A stretch of DNA of 64,000 bases, taken from positions 590,248 to 654,247 of the forward strand of contig NZ_JADGMQ010000001.1 of assembly GCF_016124105.1 (NCBI RefSeq), in the 5' to 3' direction. This DNA is from Aquamicrobium zhengzhouense (GTDB lineage: Bacteria; Pseudomonadota; Alphaproteobacteria; Rhizobiales; Rhizobiaceae). Position numbers and translations under genes: made by a program. The notes under the pieces were generated by a model. It worked only from the letters and a program-made list of their open reading frames with translations. It ran no database searches and had not been told where the DNA came from. Positions 1 through 9,740 of this stretch are shown here, piece after piece; position 1 is the stretch's first letter, and every line of letters starts with the position of its first letter.

Positions 1-1
1 C

Positions 2-544
2 GGGAGTCTCGCGTCTCAGTCGATCAACCGCAAGCTCGCGAAAGCCCTGACGCTACTCGCGCCCTCGCAACTGGAAATGTCGGAGATCCCGTTCAAGAAT
101 TTGCCGCTGTACAGCTATGATTATGACGACGATTTCCCGCCTGTAGCACGCGAGTTCAAGCAGGCAATTGATGCTGTCGACGCGCTGCTGTTTGTAACCC
201 CGGAGTACAATCGCTCAATTCCCGGCGGGCTGAAAAATGCCATCGACTGGGCAAGCCGTCCCTACGGACAGAACTCCTTCACGCGCAAGCCGTCCGCCAT
301 CATCGGGACATCACCTGGCGCTATCGGCACGGCGATCGCACAGCAGAATCTGCGCAGCGTGCTGGCCTTCTGCAACTCCCCACAAATGAACGCGATCGAG
401 GCGTACATCCAGTTTACGCCAAACCTGATCACCGACGCCGGCGAAGTGACCAACAAGGGCACCGAAGACTTCCTCAGAGGTTTCATCGGAGAGTTTGCTA
501 CGTTTATTACCCGCGTACGTGCGGCTCTTCCGCGCGACGAATGA
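2..544 (+). CDS. NADPH-dependent FMN reductase, 5' end outside the window
   Basis: The reading frame is open from the left edge, so the true start lies upstream. The first residues (GSLASQSINRKLAKAL) match the flavodoxin-like opening of NADPH-dependent FMN reductases, where GS-R-x-S-x-N contacts the FMN phosphate. The stretch TPEYNRSIPGGLKNAIDW, about 80 residues further on, is the family signature that cradles the isoalloxazine ring. Such enzymes (ArsH/ChrR/YieF-like) are cytosolic and pass electrons from NAD(P)H through FMN to quinones, azo compounds or metals. The substrate cannot be read from the sequence. An internal ATG at 77 would give only a truncated protein and is not the likely start. 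Confidence 0.88.
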   Translation, partial: GSLASQSINRKLAKALTLLAPSQLEMSEIPFKNLPLYSYDYDDDFPPVAREFKQAIDAVDALLFVTPEYNRSIPGGLKNAIDWASRPYGQNSFTRKPSAIIGTSPGAIGTAIAQQNLRSVLAFCNSPQMNAIEAYIQFTPNLITDAGEVTNKGTEDFLRGFIGEFATFITRVRAALPRDE

Positions 545-648
545 AATGCCTTTCTCTAGTGGCAAGTATCCCCGCAAGTTTTCCAGCTTTTGGAACCAAT
601 GAGTAGTTTTTGCATTGTTTGGTTGGTGACAACAATGAGGAAACGCAC

Positions 649-732
649 ATGCTACGTGGCGGGCTGTTATGGCTGATCGGTATTCCGATCCCGGTAATCA
701 TTGTCCTCTGGCTTCTCGGATTCCTATCGTAG
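649..732 (+). CDS. 27-residue hydrophobic small protein
   Basis: A very short frame encodes MLRGGLLWLIGIPIPVIIVL followed by WLLGFLS. It is almost entirely one predicted membrane helix with a Pro-Ile-Pro kink. A GAGG ribosome site lies about eight bases before the ATG, and a strong terminator begins 18 bases after the stop, so it looks like a complete one-gene unit. Small one-helix proteins of this kind are common and mostly uncharacterised. No function is assigned. Confidence 0.55.
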   Translation: MLRGGLLWLIGIPIPVIIVLWLLGFLS

Positions 733-750
733 GGAACTAGCGGCCAACAA

Positions 751-783
751 GACCCACCCCTCCGCTGAAGGGGTGGGTCTATT
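751..783 (+). terminator. Intrinsic terminator after the small membrane protein gene
   Basis: GACCCACCCCT (751-761) pairs perfectly with AGGGGTGGGTC (769-779) over a 7-base loop. The 3' side continues CTATTTG, a weak T-run. It lies between the plus-strand small protein and the minus-strand kinase, and may stop transcription from both sides. Confidence 0.8.
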
Positions 784-815
784 TGCACAGCCCGCGCTAG
801 GCCCTTTGACCGGCG

Positions 816-1844
816 CTAGGCCTTCGAATTGATAACGTGCTTCGCCGGCCCCCTTAGTCGCCAAGCGATACGGGACGCAGTAGACTCAAAGGTAGCGGTG
901 GCGCTCAGCGCCTGAGGTGTGACCCGCTTCAAGATTACCGTGCCGAACCCCTGCCCTCGCCCAGCTTCTACAATCCCCTCCAGGAATGGCTCCGCAAACG
1001 TTTCAATCCACTCCAGGTGGAATTGATCAAACCCCTCATGATCCGTCGCAATACCCCACTGAACGACGATGCTTCCAGCACCTGATGCGAGCACCCCGTG
1101 TTTGGCGGAGTTGGTGGCAAGTTCATGGAACGCCATCGCCAGATGCTGGACCGCATTGGGGGATATCGTGACAACAGGACCGTTAACGAAGATCCGGTCC
1201 TCATTGGGAAATGCCCGGAGCTGATCTGCAGCAAGTTTGGCGAGTCCCGCACCGACCCAGTCGCCGAGGACCAGGAGATCGTGAGCGTTTGAGAGCGACA
1301 TGATGCGCTCTCGCAAGCTCGCCTCATAATCTGCAGGACTTCCACAGCGCCGGGCAGTCTCTCTGATTATCGAAAGGATAACGGCATACTGATTCTTAAC
1401 GCGATGGTTCACCTCGCGCAGCAGAAGCCTTATCTGACGTTCAGATTCCTTCGCCTGAGAGATGTCCCGCGCGATCTTCGATGCACCAACGATCTCACCG
1501 TGGCGATTCCGGATCGGAGATACCGTAAGCGAAACCGGAACCAGTTTGCCGTCCTTTCGGACCCGCACCGTTTCGAAGGTCTCGACCCGCTCACCAGCCT
1601 TGATACGACTGATGATGGATACCTCTTCTCCTCTGCGGCTTTCCGGAATCAGCATCAGGATTGACTTGCCGATAGCTTCTTCGGCGCAGTAGCCGAACAG
1701 GCGCTCTGCCGCCGCATTCCAGCTGACGATAACGCTGTTCAAATCCTTGCTGATGATAGCATCAAAGGAACAGTCGACTATTGCGGCGAGCCGGGCATCG
1801 GAGATGCCATCGCTGTCCGCGCGCTGAATGATGTCGCTGCTCAT
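816..1844 (-). CDS. PAS-domain HWE-family sensor histidine kinase
   Basis: This is a 342-residue cytosolic kinase without membrane segments. A PAS domain covers about residues 18-135 (IVDCSFDAIISKDLNSVIVS, then a typical PAC end at GEIVGASKIARDISQ). The phosphoacceptor region EVNHRVKNQYAVI follows near residue 145. The ATP-binding part has HELATNSAKHG and the LEWIE segment that carries the W and E of the HWE name. The C-terminal GFGTVILKRVTPQALSA is the usual HWE G-box. HWE kinases are typical of Hyphomicrobiales and often sense light or general stress through PAS domains. There is no partner response regulator nearby, so its target is unknown. There is no Cys in the usual flavin-binding LOV motif, so it is probably not a LOV photoreceptor. 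Confidence 0.9.
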   Translation of the reverse strand: MSSDIIQRADSDGISDARLAAIVDCSFDAIISKDLNSVIVSWNAAAERLFGYCAEEAIGKSILMLIPESRRGEEVSIISRIKAGERVETFETVRVRKDGKLVPVSLTVSPIRNRHGEIVGASKIARDISQAKESERQIRLLLREVNHRVKNQYAVILSIIRETARRCGSPADYEASLRERIMSLSNAHDLLVLGDWVGAGLAKLAADQLRAFPNEDRIFVNGPVVTISPNAVQHLAMAFHELATNSAKHGVLASGAGSIVVQWGIATDHEGFDQFHLEWIETFAEPFLEGIVEAGRGQGFGTVILKRVTPQALSATATFESTASRIAWRLRGPAKHVINSKA

Positions 1845-1910
1845 GGAATACCTTTTGACGGTGCTAAACGGCGTCCTCGGTAAAGTGTTCCAAAGAAAGT
1901 TCTGACAGGT

Positions 1911-1970
1911 GACCCCGACGCGTTAGCGACGGGGTCTGTTGCCTGAGTTGCCTCCCGCCCCAAGGAGGCA
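1911..1970. other. Two hairpins in the divergent kinase/export intergenic region
   Basis: GACCCCG (1911-1917) pairs with CGGGGTC (1930-1936), with an inner CGC/GCG pair, and TGCCTCC (1949-1955) pairs with GGAGGCA (1964-1970). The 316-base gap between the kinase start (1844) and the export operon start (2161) holds no credible gene. The hairpins have no long T-run, so they may be leader structures of one of the two flanking units rather than strong terminators. Confidence 0.45.
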
Positions 1971-2160
1971 GGATGCAGCACTTAAATGGTCGAAGGCCAA
2001 TCTGGTTGCGTTAACCCTGCGTCATCTTCATCATCTTCTTCATCTCACCCGACCCGCTCGACGCGCCCCATCCCGAAGATGGCCAAACTTTAATTTGAAA
2101 TCCTGACCTTATTCCCCAATTTGTCAGCCAAGGGATTTCTACTGAGGATTGTTTTCTAAG

Positions 2161-3543
2161 ATGGACCAGATCGTCGAGCGTGCGGCCGGCACACCGGGGA
2201 ACGACACAGAGTCGATCGAGAAGGTTCTCGAACTCGGTAAAAGTGGACGCAGGACAAATGGCCGCCGTCGCTTTGGCCCTATCGCACTGGTGGCACTGGC
2301 TGCTGGCGCGGTGTGGTGGCTATTTGGCGGGAGCGAGCCAGAGCCGTCCGTCTCCTATCGGACTGTAGAGGTTCAGCGAGGCCCCATCACGGTAGAAGTG
2401 TCAGCCACTGGTACCCTGCAGCCTCTGACGCAGGTGGAAGTTTCCAGCGAACTGTCGGGTGTTGTGCGATCCGTTGCCGTCGAAGAGAACCAACTTGTGG
2501 CGAAAGGCGACGTCCTCGCCGAGCTCGACACCATGCGCATCATTGCTCAGATTGAACGGGCGCAAGGCAATGTCGCTGCTGCAAAGGCGCGCGTGCTTGA
2601 TGCGCAGGTGACAGAACGCGAGACTGAACAAGCTCTTACACGCGCCCGTCAGCTGAACAATCGGGGCATGGCCACGGAGCAGGCTCTCGACACTGCGATC
2701 GCCGCAAGGGATCGCGCAGCAAGCGCCGTTGCCATCGCCGAAGCAAATCTGGCGGTGTCGGAGGCCGACCTGAAGCTTCAGGAAGCTGATCTGGCCAAGA
2801 GTACCATCTACGCCCCCATTGACGGCACGGTCCTGAGCCGAGCGGTGAACCCTGGCCAGACCGTAGCATCGTCAATGCAAGCGCCCGTGCTCTTCATTAT
2901 CGCCGAAAACCTTGAAACGATGGAACTTAAGGCTGCTGTCGATGAAGCGGATATCGGCACCGTCTTGCCGGACCAGAAGGCACGCTTCACCGTCGATGCG
3001 TTTCCTGATCGCCGCTTCGATGCGACCATTCGGGACGTCTCCTACGCGTCAACGGTCACAGAGGGGGTCGTGACATATCAGGCCCGTCTGAACGTCAACA
3101 ATTCGGAGCTGCTGCTTCGACCGGGCATGACGGCCTCGGTGGAAATCGTTACGCGCGAAGACGACGATGTCTTGCTGGTTCCTGCATCTGCTTTCAGGTT
3201 CAGCCCCCCACAGACGACACAAAACGGCGGATGGTCGTTGCAGCAATTGTTCATGCCGGCTCGACCCACGATGCGGCAGCGTCCTGCGCGTAGTTCCTCA
3301 GCCAGCGAAGGCCGCCCGCTCTACGTCCTGCGGAACGGCCAACCTGAACAGGTGCGGATCGTAACCGGCGCCAGCACCGGCGACAAGGTGGAAATCCTTT
3401 CCGGTCTGGAGGAAGGCGACCAGATTATCATCGGAATCGGCGCGGTACCGGCAAACGTTCAACGACCCGGCCGAGGCACTGCCGAGCCCTCTGGCGCCCG
3501 GCCAGCGCGCACCGGTGCGAACGAAACTGGTCGCGCACAATGA
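2161..3543 (+). CDS. macA: Periplasmic adaptor subunit of a MacAB-type exporter
   Basis: This HlyD/MacA-like membrane fusion protein joins an inner-membrane ABC transporter to an outer-membrane channel. One membrane segment (about residues 37-53, PIALVALAAGAVWWLF) anchors it. A lipoyl-like half follows (GTLQPLTQVEVSSELSGVV), then a long alpha-hairpin rich in Ala, Glu and Arg (about residues 125-215). The second lipoyl half (STIYAPIDGTVLSRAVNPGQ) and the beta-barrel end the core. The C-terminal tail is unusually Pro/Arg-rich. The stop overlaps the ATPase start by four bases, giving tight coupling. The ATG at 2161 was chosen over TTG 2149 because a GAGG lies 13 bases before it. The exported substrate is unknown. 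Confidence 0.88.
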   Translation: MDQIVERAAGTPGNDTESIEKVLELGKSGRRTNGRRRFGPIALVALAAGAVWWLFGGSEPEPSVSYRTVEVQRGPITVEVSATGTLQPLTQVEVSSELSGVVRSVAVEENQLVAKGDVLAELDTMRIIAQIERAQGNVAAAKARVLDAQVTERETEQALTRARQLNNRGMATEQALDTAIAARDRAASAVAIAEANLAVSEADLKLQEADLAKSTIYAPIDGTVLSRAVNPGQTVASSMQAPVLFIIAENLETMELKAAVDEADIGTVLPDQKARFTVDAFPDRRFDATIRDVSYASTVTEGVVTYQARLNVNNSELLLRPGMTASVEIVTREDDDVLLVPASAFRFSPPQTTQNGGWSLQQLFMPARPTMRQRPARSSSASEGRPLYVLRNGQPEQVRIVTGASTGDKVEILSGLEEGDQIIIGIGAVPANVQRPGRGTAEPSGARPARTGANETGRAQ

Positions 3544-4253
3544 CCGCCGCTTCCAATCCACCGCTCCTGAGCTTCGAAAAAGTCTGGAAGACCTACGGCG
3601 CGGGTGAAGCCAGAGTTGACGCGCTCGCCGGTGTCGATCTGACGATCAGACGCGGGGAATTCGTCGCCATCATGGGACCGTCCGGCTCAGGAAAATCGAC
3701 GTCGATGAACATCATCGGATGTCTCGACACCCCGACGGATGGCACATACCGTTTTCTTGGAGTGGATGCAGGGCGACTGGATCGCACGCGCCGAGCCGTG
3801 CTGCGCAATCGGTACATCGGCTTCGTGTTTCAGGGCTACAATTTGCTGCCGCGTACAACGGCGGCGGAAAACGTCGAGTTGCCCCTCATCTATCGCGGCG
3901 TGTCCGCGCGTGAGCGACGCGGGCTTGCGATGAAGGCCCTCGCCGATGTCGGCCTCAAGGGCAGAGAAAACCACACCCCTGCCGAGCTATCCGGTGGCCA
4001 GCAGCAGCGCGTTGCCATCGCGCGCGCGATTGTCAGCAACCCGACCCTGCTGGTTGCCGATGAGCCAACTGGCAACCTCGACACGGCACGCAGCCACGAG
4101 ATCATGAACCTGATGACGCGCCTTAATCGCGAGCAGGGCCTGACGATCGTCCTCGTCACGCATGAATCGGATATCGCTGATTATGCCCAGCGCACAATCT
4201 CATTCCTCGATGGCAACATCGCGTCGGACAGACTTAACCGGGAGGCTGCGTGA
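3540..4253 (+). CDS. MacB-type ABC transporter ATP-binding protein
   Basis: This 237-residue protein is a complete LolD/MacB-family nucleotide-binding domain. It has Walker A GPSGSGKST (about residues 43-51), the Q-loop FVFQGYNLLP, the signature LSGGQQQRVAIARA, Walker B LLVADEPTGNLD and the switch His in LVTHE. Here the ATPase is a separate gene, whereas E. coli MacB fuses ATPase and permease. Start and stop overlap both neighbours by four bases (ATGA), so adaptor, ATPase and permease should be made together. It powers mechanotransmission across the inner membrane rather than direct membrane transport. Confidence 0.93.
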   Translation: MTAASNPPLLSFEKVWKTYGAGEARVDALAGVDLTIRRGEFVAIMGPSGSGKSTSMNIIGCLDTPTDGTYRFLGVDAGRLDRTRRAVLRNRYIGFVFQGYNLLPRTTAAENVELPLIYRGVSARERRGLAMKALADVGLKGRENHTPAELSGGQQQRVAIARAIVSNPTLLVADEPTGNLDTARSHEIMNLMTRLNREQGLTIVLVTHESDIADYAQRTISFLDGNIASDRLNREAA

Positions 4254-5461
4254 TGCTCTGGGAAACTGTCAAACTCGCGCTGCGCTCGGTCCGTCGCAAT
4301 GCGCTCCGCTCGTTTCTAACGCTTCTTGGTATCGTGATCGGTGTGGCGGCGGTGATCGCGATGATCACGATTGGCTCCGGAACGACGGAAAAGGTCAAGC
4401 AAGATATCACCAAGCTAGGCAGCAATCTGCTGACTGTGCAGGCGCTTCGCCCGATGCGTGGCGGCGACACGAACTTCACCCCTCGCCCTCTGTCAGATGA
4501 GGATTTACGTGGGCTTGTCGACGGGCTGCAGAATGTCGACGCAGTATCGGCCGCTGCACAGCGAACCGTCCGAATTGTCTATGGAGCGGACAACCTCTCG
4601 GCTCAGGTCACCGGCACTGACAACGATTTCTTCATCGCGCGCAATTGGGAAATTGTCAGTGGCCGCGAGTTCACGGAGTCCGAGCTTCGTGGCGGAGCGA
4701 ATGTCTGCATCATAGGACAGACGATAAGAAGCCAGTTCTTTGGTGAGGGCGATCCGGCAGAAGATTCGATCCGCGTGGGCCGGCTGAGCTGTCGCGTCAT
4801 TGGCGTTCTGGAATCAAAAGGCACTTCCGGTTTCGGTCAGGATCAGGATGCTGTGTTGATGATGCCGCTGACGACTTTTCAGCGTCGTATCGCCGGCAAT
4901 CGCAACATCAGCCAGATCTACATTGCCGTTAAGGACGGGATCTCGACGAGCGAGACCGTCGCCAATGTAAAGGACATCTTGCGCGATACCCGTCGCCTCA
5001 GCCCCGACCAGGAAGATAATTTTGACGTTCGCGACATGACCCAGATCGCCGACGCGATGACGAGCACCACTCAGGTCATGACCGGCATGCTCGGCGCGCT
5101 GGCTGGTGTGAGCCTACTCGTCGGCGGAATCGGCATCATGAACATCATGCTGGTGTCGGTCACCGAGCGTACGCGGGAGATCGGGATCCGGCTCGCCATT
5201 GGCGCGCACGAGCGGCATATCCTCGTTCAATTTCTCGTTGAAGCAACGGTGCTTTCATTGCTGGGAGGGCTGATCGGGATCGTCATCGGTCTTGGGCTCG
5301 CGGCGGCAGCGTCCATGTCGCTGTCGATACCGTTTGTTCCGAGTATGACGGTCATCGCCATCGCCGTTGGCTTCTCCGCGCTGATAGGGATGGTGTTTGG
5401 CTTCTTCCCCGCGCTCCGCGGTGCTCGCCTCGATCCGATCGACGCACTACGCCACGAATAG
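4250..5461 (+). CDS. MacB/FtsX-family permease subunit
   Basis: The 403-residue protein has the MacB layout. There is an N-terminal membrane helix (LRSFLTLLGIVIGVAAVIAM), then a periplasmic MacB_PCD domain (about residues 45-235). Three C-terminal helices form the FtsX domain, with the conserved GIGIMNIMLVSVTERTREIG loop near residue 300. It forms the transmembrane part of the exporter with the ATPase and adaptor upstream. The final motif RLDPIDALRHE is the classic end of this family, so the gene is intact. No outer-membrane TolC-like gene lies next to it; the channel must be encoded elsewhere. Confidence 0.93.
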   Translation: MMLWETVKLALRSVRRNALRSFLTLLGIVIGVAAVIAMITIGSGTTEKVKQDITKLGSNLLTVQALRPMRGGDTNFTPRPLSDEDLRGLVDGLQNVDAVSAAAQRTVRIVYGADNLSAQVTGTDNDFFIARNWEIVSGREFTESELRGGANVCIIGQTIRSQFFGEGDPAEDSIRVGRLSCRVIGVLESKGTSGFGQDQDAVLMMPLTTFQRRIAGNRNISQIYIAVKDGISTSETVANVKDILRDTRRLSPDQEDNFDVRDMTQIADAMTSTTQVMTGMLGALAGVSLLVGGIGIMNIMLVSVTERTREIGIRLAIGAHERHILVQFLVEATVLSLLGGLIGIVIGLGLAAAASMSLSIPFVPSMTVIAIAVGFSALIGMVFGFFPALRGARLDPIDALRHE

Positions 5462-5463
5462 GG

Positions 5464-6180
5464 TCAGATTGCCGCTGGCGGACCAAAATGCCAGCGGACC
5501 ATGTCCGGCATATGCAGCGGCGTTTGCTCGGGGATGCCGTCGACATTGCGGATGATGTAGGCGCCGTCGATCTCCGGATCGGCTTCCGAAGCGACGTGCG
5601 CAGCTATCGATCCGGCAATTTCATTGGCTGTCTGCTCGAGAAAATACCGCCTGAAGAGCACCATCCCCGATGCTTTGGACAAGGCGTAAAAATCCGGCTC
5701 ATGCTGCACCTGGGTGAGGTCAATGCCTGTCTCTTCAGACACCTCACGATGCATATTGCGGACCGGATCGACCCGACCACCAACGATGTCGATCGGCTCA
5801 AAGCTACCTGCGGCGAAGTATACTTGCCCGGGGTTGGCGGTGCGAACGCTCATCTTGACCGGCACCAGCGCACCGTCGGAACTCACGAGCATGGCGTGCG
5901 CGAAAATGTGCGTAACATCGGGTACCGGGCGAATGGTGCGCCAATAGAGAAATGTAGAATACCGCACAATGTGGCAACGAGCGGAGAGAATGCCGTCCTT
6001 GCACGTTACACCAGAGAAGAGCGCAACCTCGCCATCGAACAGGTTCGGGTTTGCAGCCCTTTCCTCATGCCAATGCCGCGCAGCCGCCTCTTGATGCGCA
6101 ACGGCGAATGGATGAGGTTCGGCCACGAGCCGCAGGTCTACTTCCGAAACCGGGATGATGGAATCGGGAGGAACATTCAT
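5464..6180 (-). CDS. Nudix hydrolase family protein
   Basis: The protein has 238 residues. The second half carries a Nudix box with RNMHREVSEETGIDL as the clear REUXEEXGU core, preceded by a Gly-Gly turn. The first Glu of the canonical box appears to be replaced, so metal binding may be modified. The N-terminal 100 residues (LVAEPHPFAVAHQEAAARHW and onward) resemble larger Nudix proteins. The substrate is unknown; family members hydrolyse nucleoside diphosphates linked to another group. It overlaps the upstream endonuclease/phosphatase-like gene by four bases and is probably translated from the same mRNA. It converges with the export operon, with only two bases between stops. Confidence 0.78.
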   Translation of the reverse strand: MNVPPDSIIPVSEVDLRLVAEPHPFAVAHQEAAARHWHEERAANPNLFDGEVALFSGVTCKDGILSARCHIVRYSTFLYWRTIRPVPDVTHIFAHAMLVSSDGALVPVKMSVRTANPGQVYFAAGSFEPIDIVGGRVDPVRNMHREVSEETGIDLTQVQHEPDFYALSKASGMVLFRRYFLEQTANEIAGSIAAHVASEADPEIDGAYIIRNVDGIPEQTPLHMPDMVRWHFGPPAAI

Positions 6181-7292
6181 GTGATGTCGAGTTCCACCAC
6201 GACCGGGCAGTGATCCGAGGCCTTGGGTCTATCCCAGCCGACGCGAGGGAAATACGATACCTCCTGGCCCGGTGGAAAGGGAGTGCGCACGGGCTGACCG
6301 TTACGAATGATCTCAGGGACCGCTGTACCGTTACTGCGTGCCAGTGCGCGCGACAGAAGGATGTAGTCCAGCTGACACAGATGCCGCTCTGCCGGGCCCC
6401 TTGTGTGATAAAGCGTCCAGCGATCCAGCAGTGGCCGACGCTCAACTACATTTTCGCAGAAGTCGCCGGCCGTCAGGACGTCGACCGACGAGATCTCCTC
6501 CGTCACCGGCGCGAAATCATATCTCTCATGCATGTCACCCGAAATGAGTATCCGTTCGCGGTAATCGTTGAGGTCGCCACAGATCGCCCATCGTTTATCC
6601 GGTGCATGCTCGGCGCCAAACCGATCCTCAATGATCCGGCGTACAGCAGCCGCCTCTGCAATCCTGATCGGCATGGTAGATAAGCGGCTGTCCTTTCCGT
6701 TGCGTGGCGGACCGCCCATGGACTTGAAATGCACGCTGTAGAGCGTGAAAGGCTTGCCCCCGATTTTCAGGTCGAGCTCCAGGCAGTCGCGCCTGAAGAT
6801 CCTTTCATGGGGCTTCTCTCCAACCTCGGCGAGTTCGGCTGTGTAAAGGCCGAGATCGTCATAGGACAGATGCGCATGACTTTGCATCCGCACAAACTCG
6901 ATCGGCTGACCGTGAAGTGTTTCCGCACGTACCATCACAGCGACATCAATGCCCCGGCCATCATTGCCTGGGGTCGTGTACTTGTCGCGATAACCGTGAC
7001 CGATCATCTTGAACAAATAGCCATACTCGAAGGCACGTAATGCCTCGATGTTGTCGACCTCCTGCAAGCATATGATGTCTGCCCTCGCTGCAGCGATGGC
7101 GAGCGCGGTGAGTTGTCGAGCATCGTCGGTATGGGCGATCATTCTCGCCGCTTCAAACTGACGGTACTCCGCCTCGTCCCTTATCTGGTAGAGCGACAGA
7201 ACACGGTCCTGATTGAGCGCGTTCCGGAAACCGGTGAAATCGAACCTGTTCATCAGGTTCTCGACGTTGAAAGTGGCAAGGCGCAGCGACAT
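6177..7292 (-). CDS. Endonuclease/exonuclease/phosphatase family protein
   Basis: This is an EEP-fold hydrolase of about 371 residues. Recognisable elements are the opening RLATFNVENL, the metal-binding Glu in ADIICLQEVDN, the SVHFKS segment with the first catalytic His, WAICGDLNDYRE with the Asp and Asn, and SDHCPVVVEL with the last Asp-His. The family includes DNases, sphingomyelinases and phosphoinositide phosphatases, so the substrate is open. No signal peptide is seen. I chose the ATG at 7292 because homologous proteins usually begin a few residues before the ATFNVEN strand; an in-frame ATG at 7328 would add 12 residues. It overlaps the Nudix gene, suggesting linked nucleotide or nucleic-acid clean-up. 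Confidence 0.85.
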   Translation of the reverse strand: MSLRLATFNVENLMNRFDFTGFRNALNQDRVLSLYQIRDEAEYRQFEAARMIAHTDDARQLTALAIAAARADIICLQEVDNIEALRAFEYGYLFKMIGHGYRDKYTTPGNDGRGIDVAVMVRAETLHGQPIEFVRMQSHAHLSYDDLGLYTAELAEVGEKPHERIFRRDCLELDLKIGGKPFTLYSVHFKSMGGPPRNGKDSRLSTMPIRIAEAAAVRRIIEDRFGAEHAPDKRWAICGDLNDYRERILISGDMHERYDFAPVTEEISSVDVLTAGDFCENVVERRPLLDRWTLYHTRGPAERHLCQLDYILLSRALARSNGTAVPEIIRNGQPVRTPFPPGQEVSYFPRVGWDRPKASDHCPVVVELDIT

Positions 7293-7441
7293 GGCTCGCA
7301 TGTGAGCAACATGCCTCAGAAAACGCAAGTTCGCGGTGCCAGATTGGAGCGTTCATCCCGCATTCATGCGCCGTATTGCAAGATTGGAACATCAGTCATC
7401 GGGCTTTGATCTGAGGCAAGTACTCGACAAAGGAGCACGTC

Positions 7442-7882
7442 ATGAAACGCACATTGTCAGCCCTCGCGGTCGTGGCTTCACTTATGGCGGGTGTGGCTTC
7501 ACAAACCACAACGGCATCCGCCGCCGGGCCTGCAGGGATCGTCACCGCCCTACCCGCAGCTAGTTCAGACAGCAACGTTCAGCAGGTGCAGGACAGGCGG
7601 GATCGGCGTTGGGATCGCCACAGCCGCTGGGATCGTGATCGGCGCGGGGATCGCCGGTGGGACCGTCGCGGCCCTCCCCGCTATCACGGCCCGCGCTCAG
7701 GGCTCTATCTGGAGTTCGGCACCGCGCCACGCGTCTATCGCGCACCTCCGCGCCGCTCCTATGGGCTTTCCAACGCCCATGTGAACTGGTGCTACAATCG
7801 CTATCGGTCCTACGACGCGCGGAGCAACACTTTCCAGCCGTATAACGGCCCGCGGCGGGCCTGCTATTCGCCCTACGGCTAA
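7442..7882 (+). CDS. BA14K-family secreted protein with an Asp/Arg-rich middle
   Basis: The 146-residue precursor begins with a signal peptide ([20 protein letters not shown], cleavage probably near TASA-AG). A strongly charged stretch rich in D, R and W repeats (about residues 50-80) follows. The C-terminal BA14K domain is clear in [19 protein letters not shown] and its closing Cys. BA14K proteins are known from Brucella and relatives as lectin-like immunoreactive proteins, and the family is nearly confined to Hyphomicrobiales. An AGGAG ribosome site lies seven bases before the ATG. Two Cys residues could form one disulphide. It is a single-gene unit closed by a strong terminator. Confidence 0.87.
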   Translation: MKRTLSALAVVASLMAGVASQTTTASAAGPAGIVTALPAASSDSNVQQVQDRRDRRWDRHSRWDRDRRGDRRWDRRGPPRYHGPRSGLYLEFGTAPRVYRAPPRRSYGLSNAHVNWCYNRYRSYDARSNTFQPYNGPRRACYSPYG

Positions 7883-7893
7883 TTGAACATAAA

Positions 7894-7929
7894 AAGAGGC
7901 CGGCGGGATGGACCGCCGGCCTCTTCATT
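7894..7929. terminator. Bidirectional terminator between BA14K gene and ilvC
   Basis: AAGAGGCCGGCGG (7894-7906) pairs perfectly with CCGCCGGCCTCTT (7913-7925) over a 6-base loop. T-rich sequence follows on the plus side and on the minus side (from the AAAAA at 7891). It ends both convergent genes. Confidence 0.92.
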
Positions 7930-7947
7930 TTCAGCCTAAAACGCTGA

Positions 7948-9644
<1,697 letters not shown>

Positions 9645-9740
9645 ATGTCGAAAGCACCGTACCGTACGTTACGGTTCGGTTATCGCGTAGATTTCTGCGA
9701 CACGCAAGAGGCGTGCGAGGAGATTCTCATTGACGGAGGG

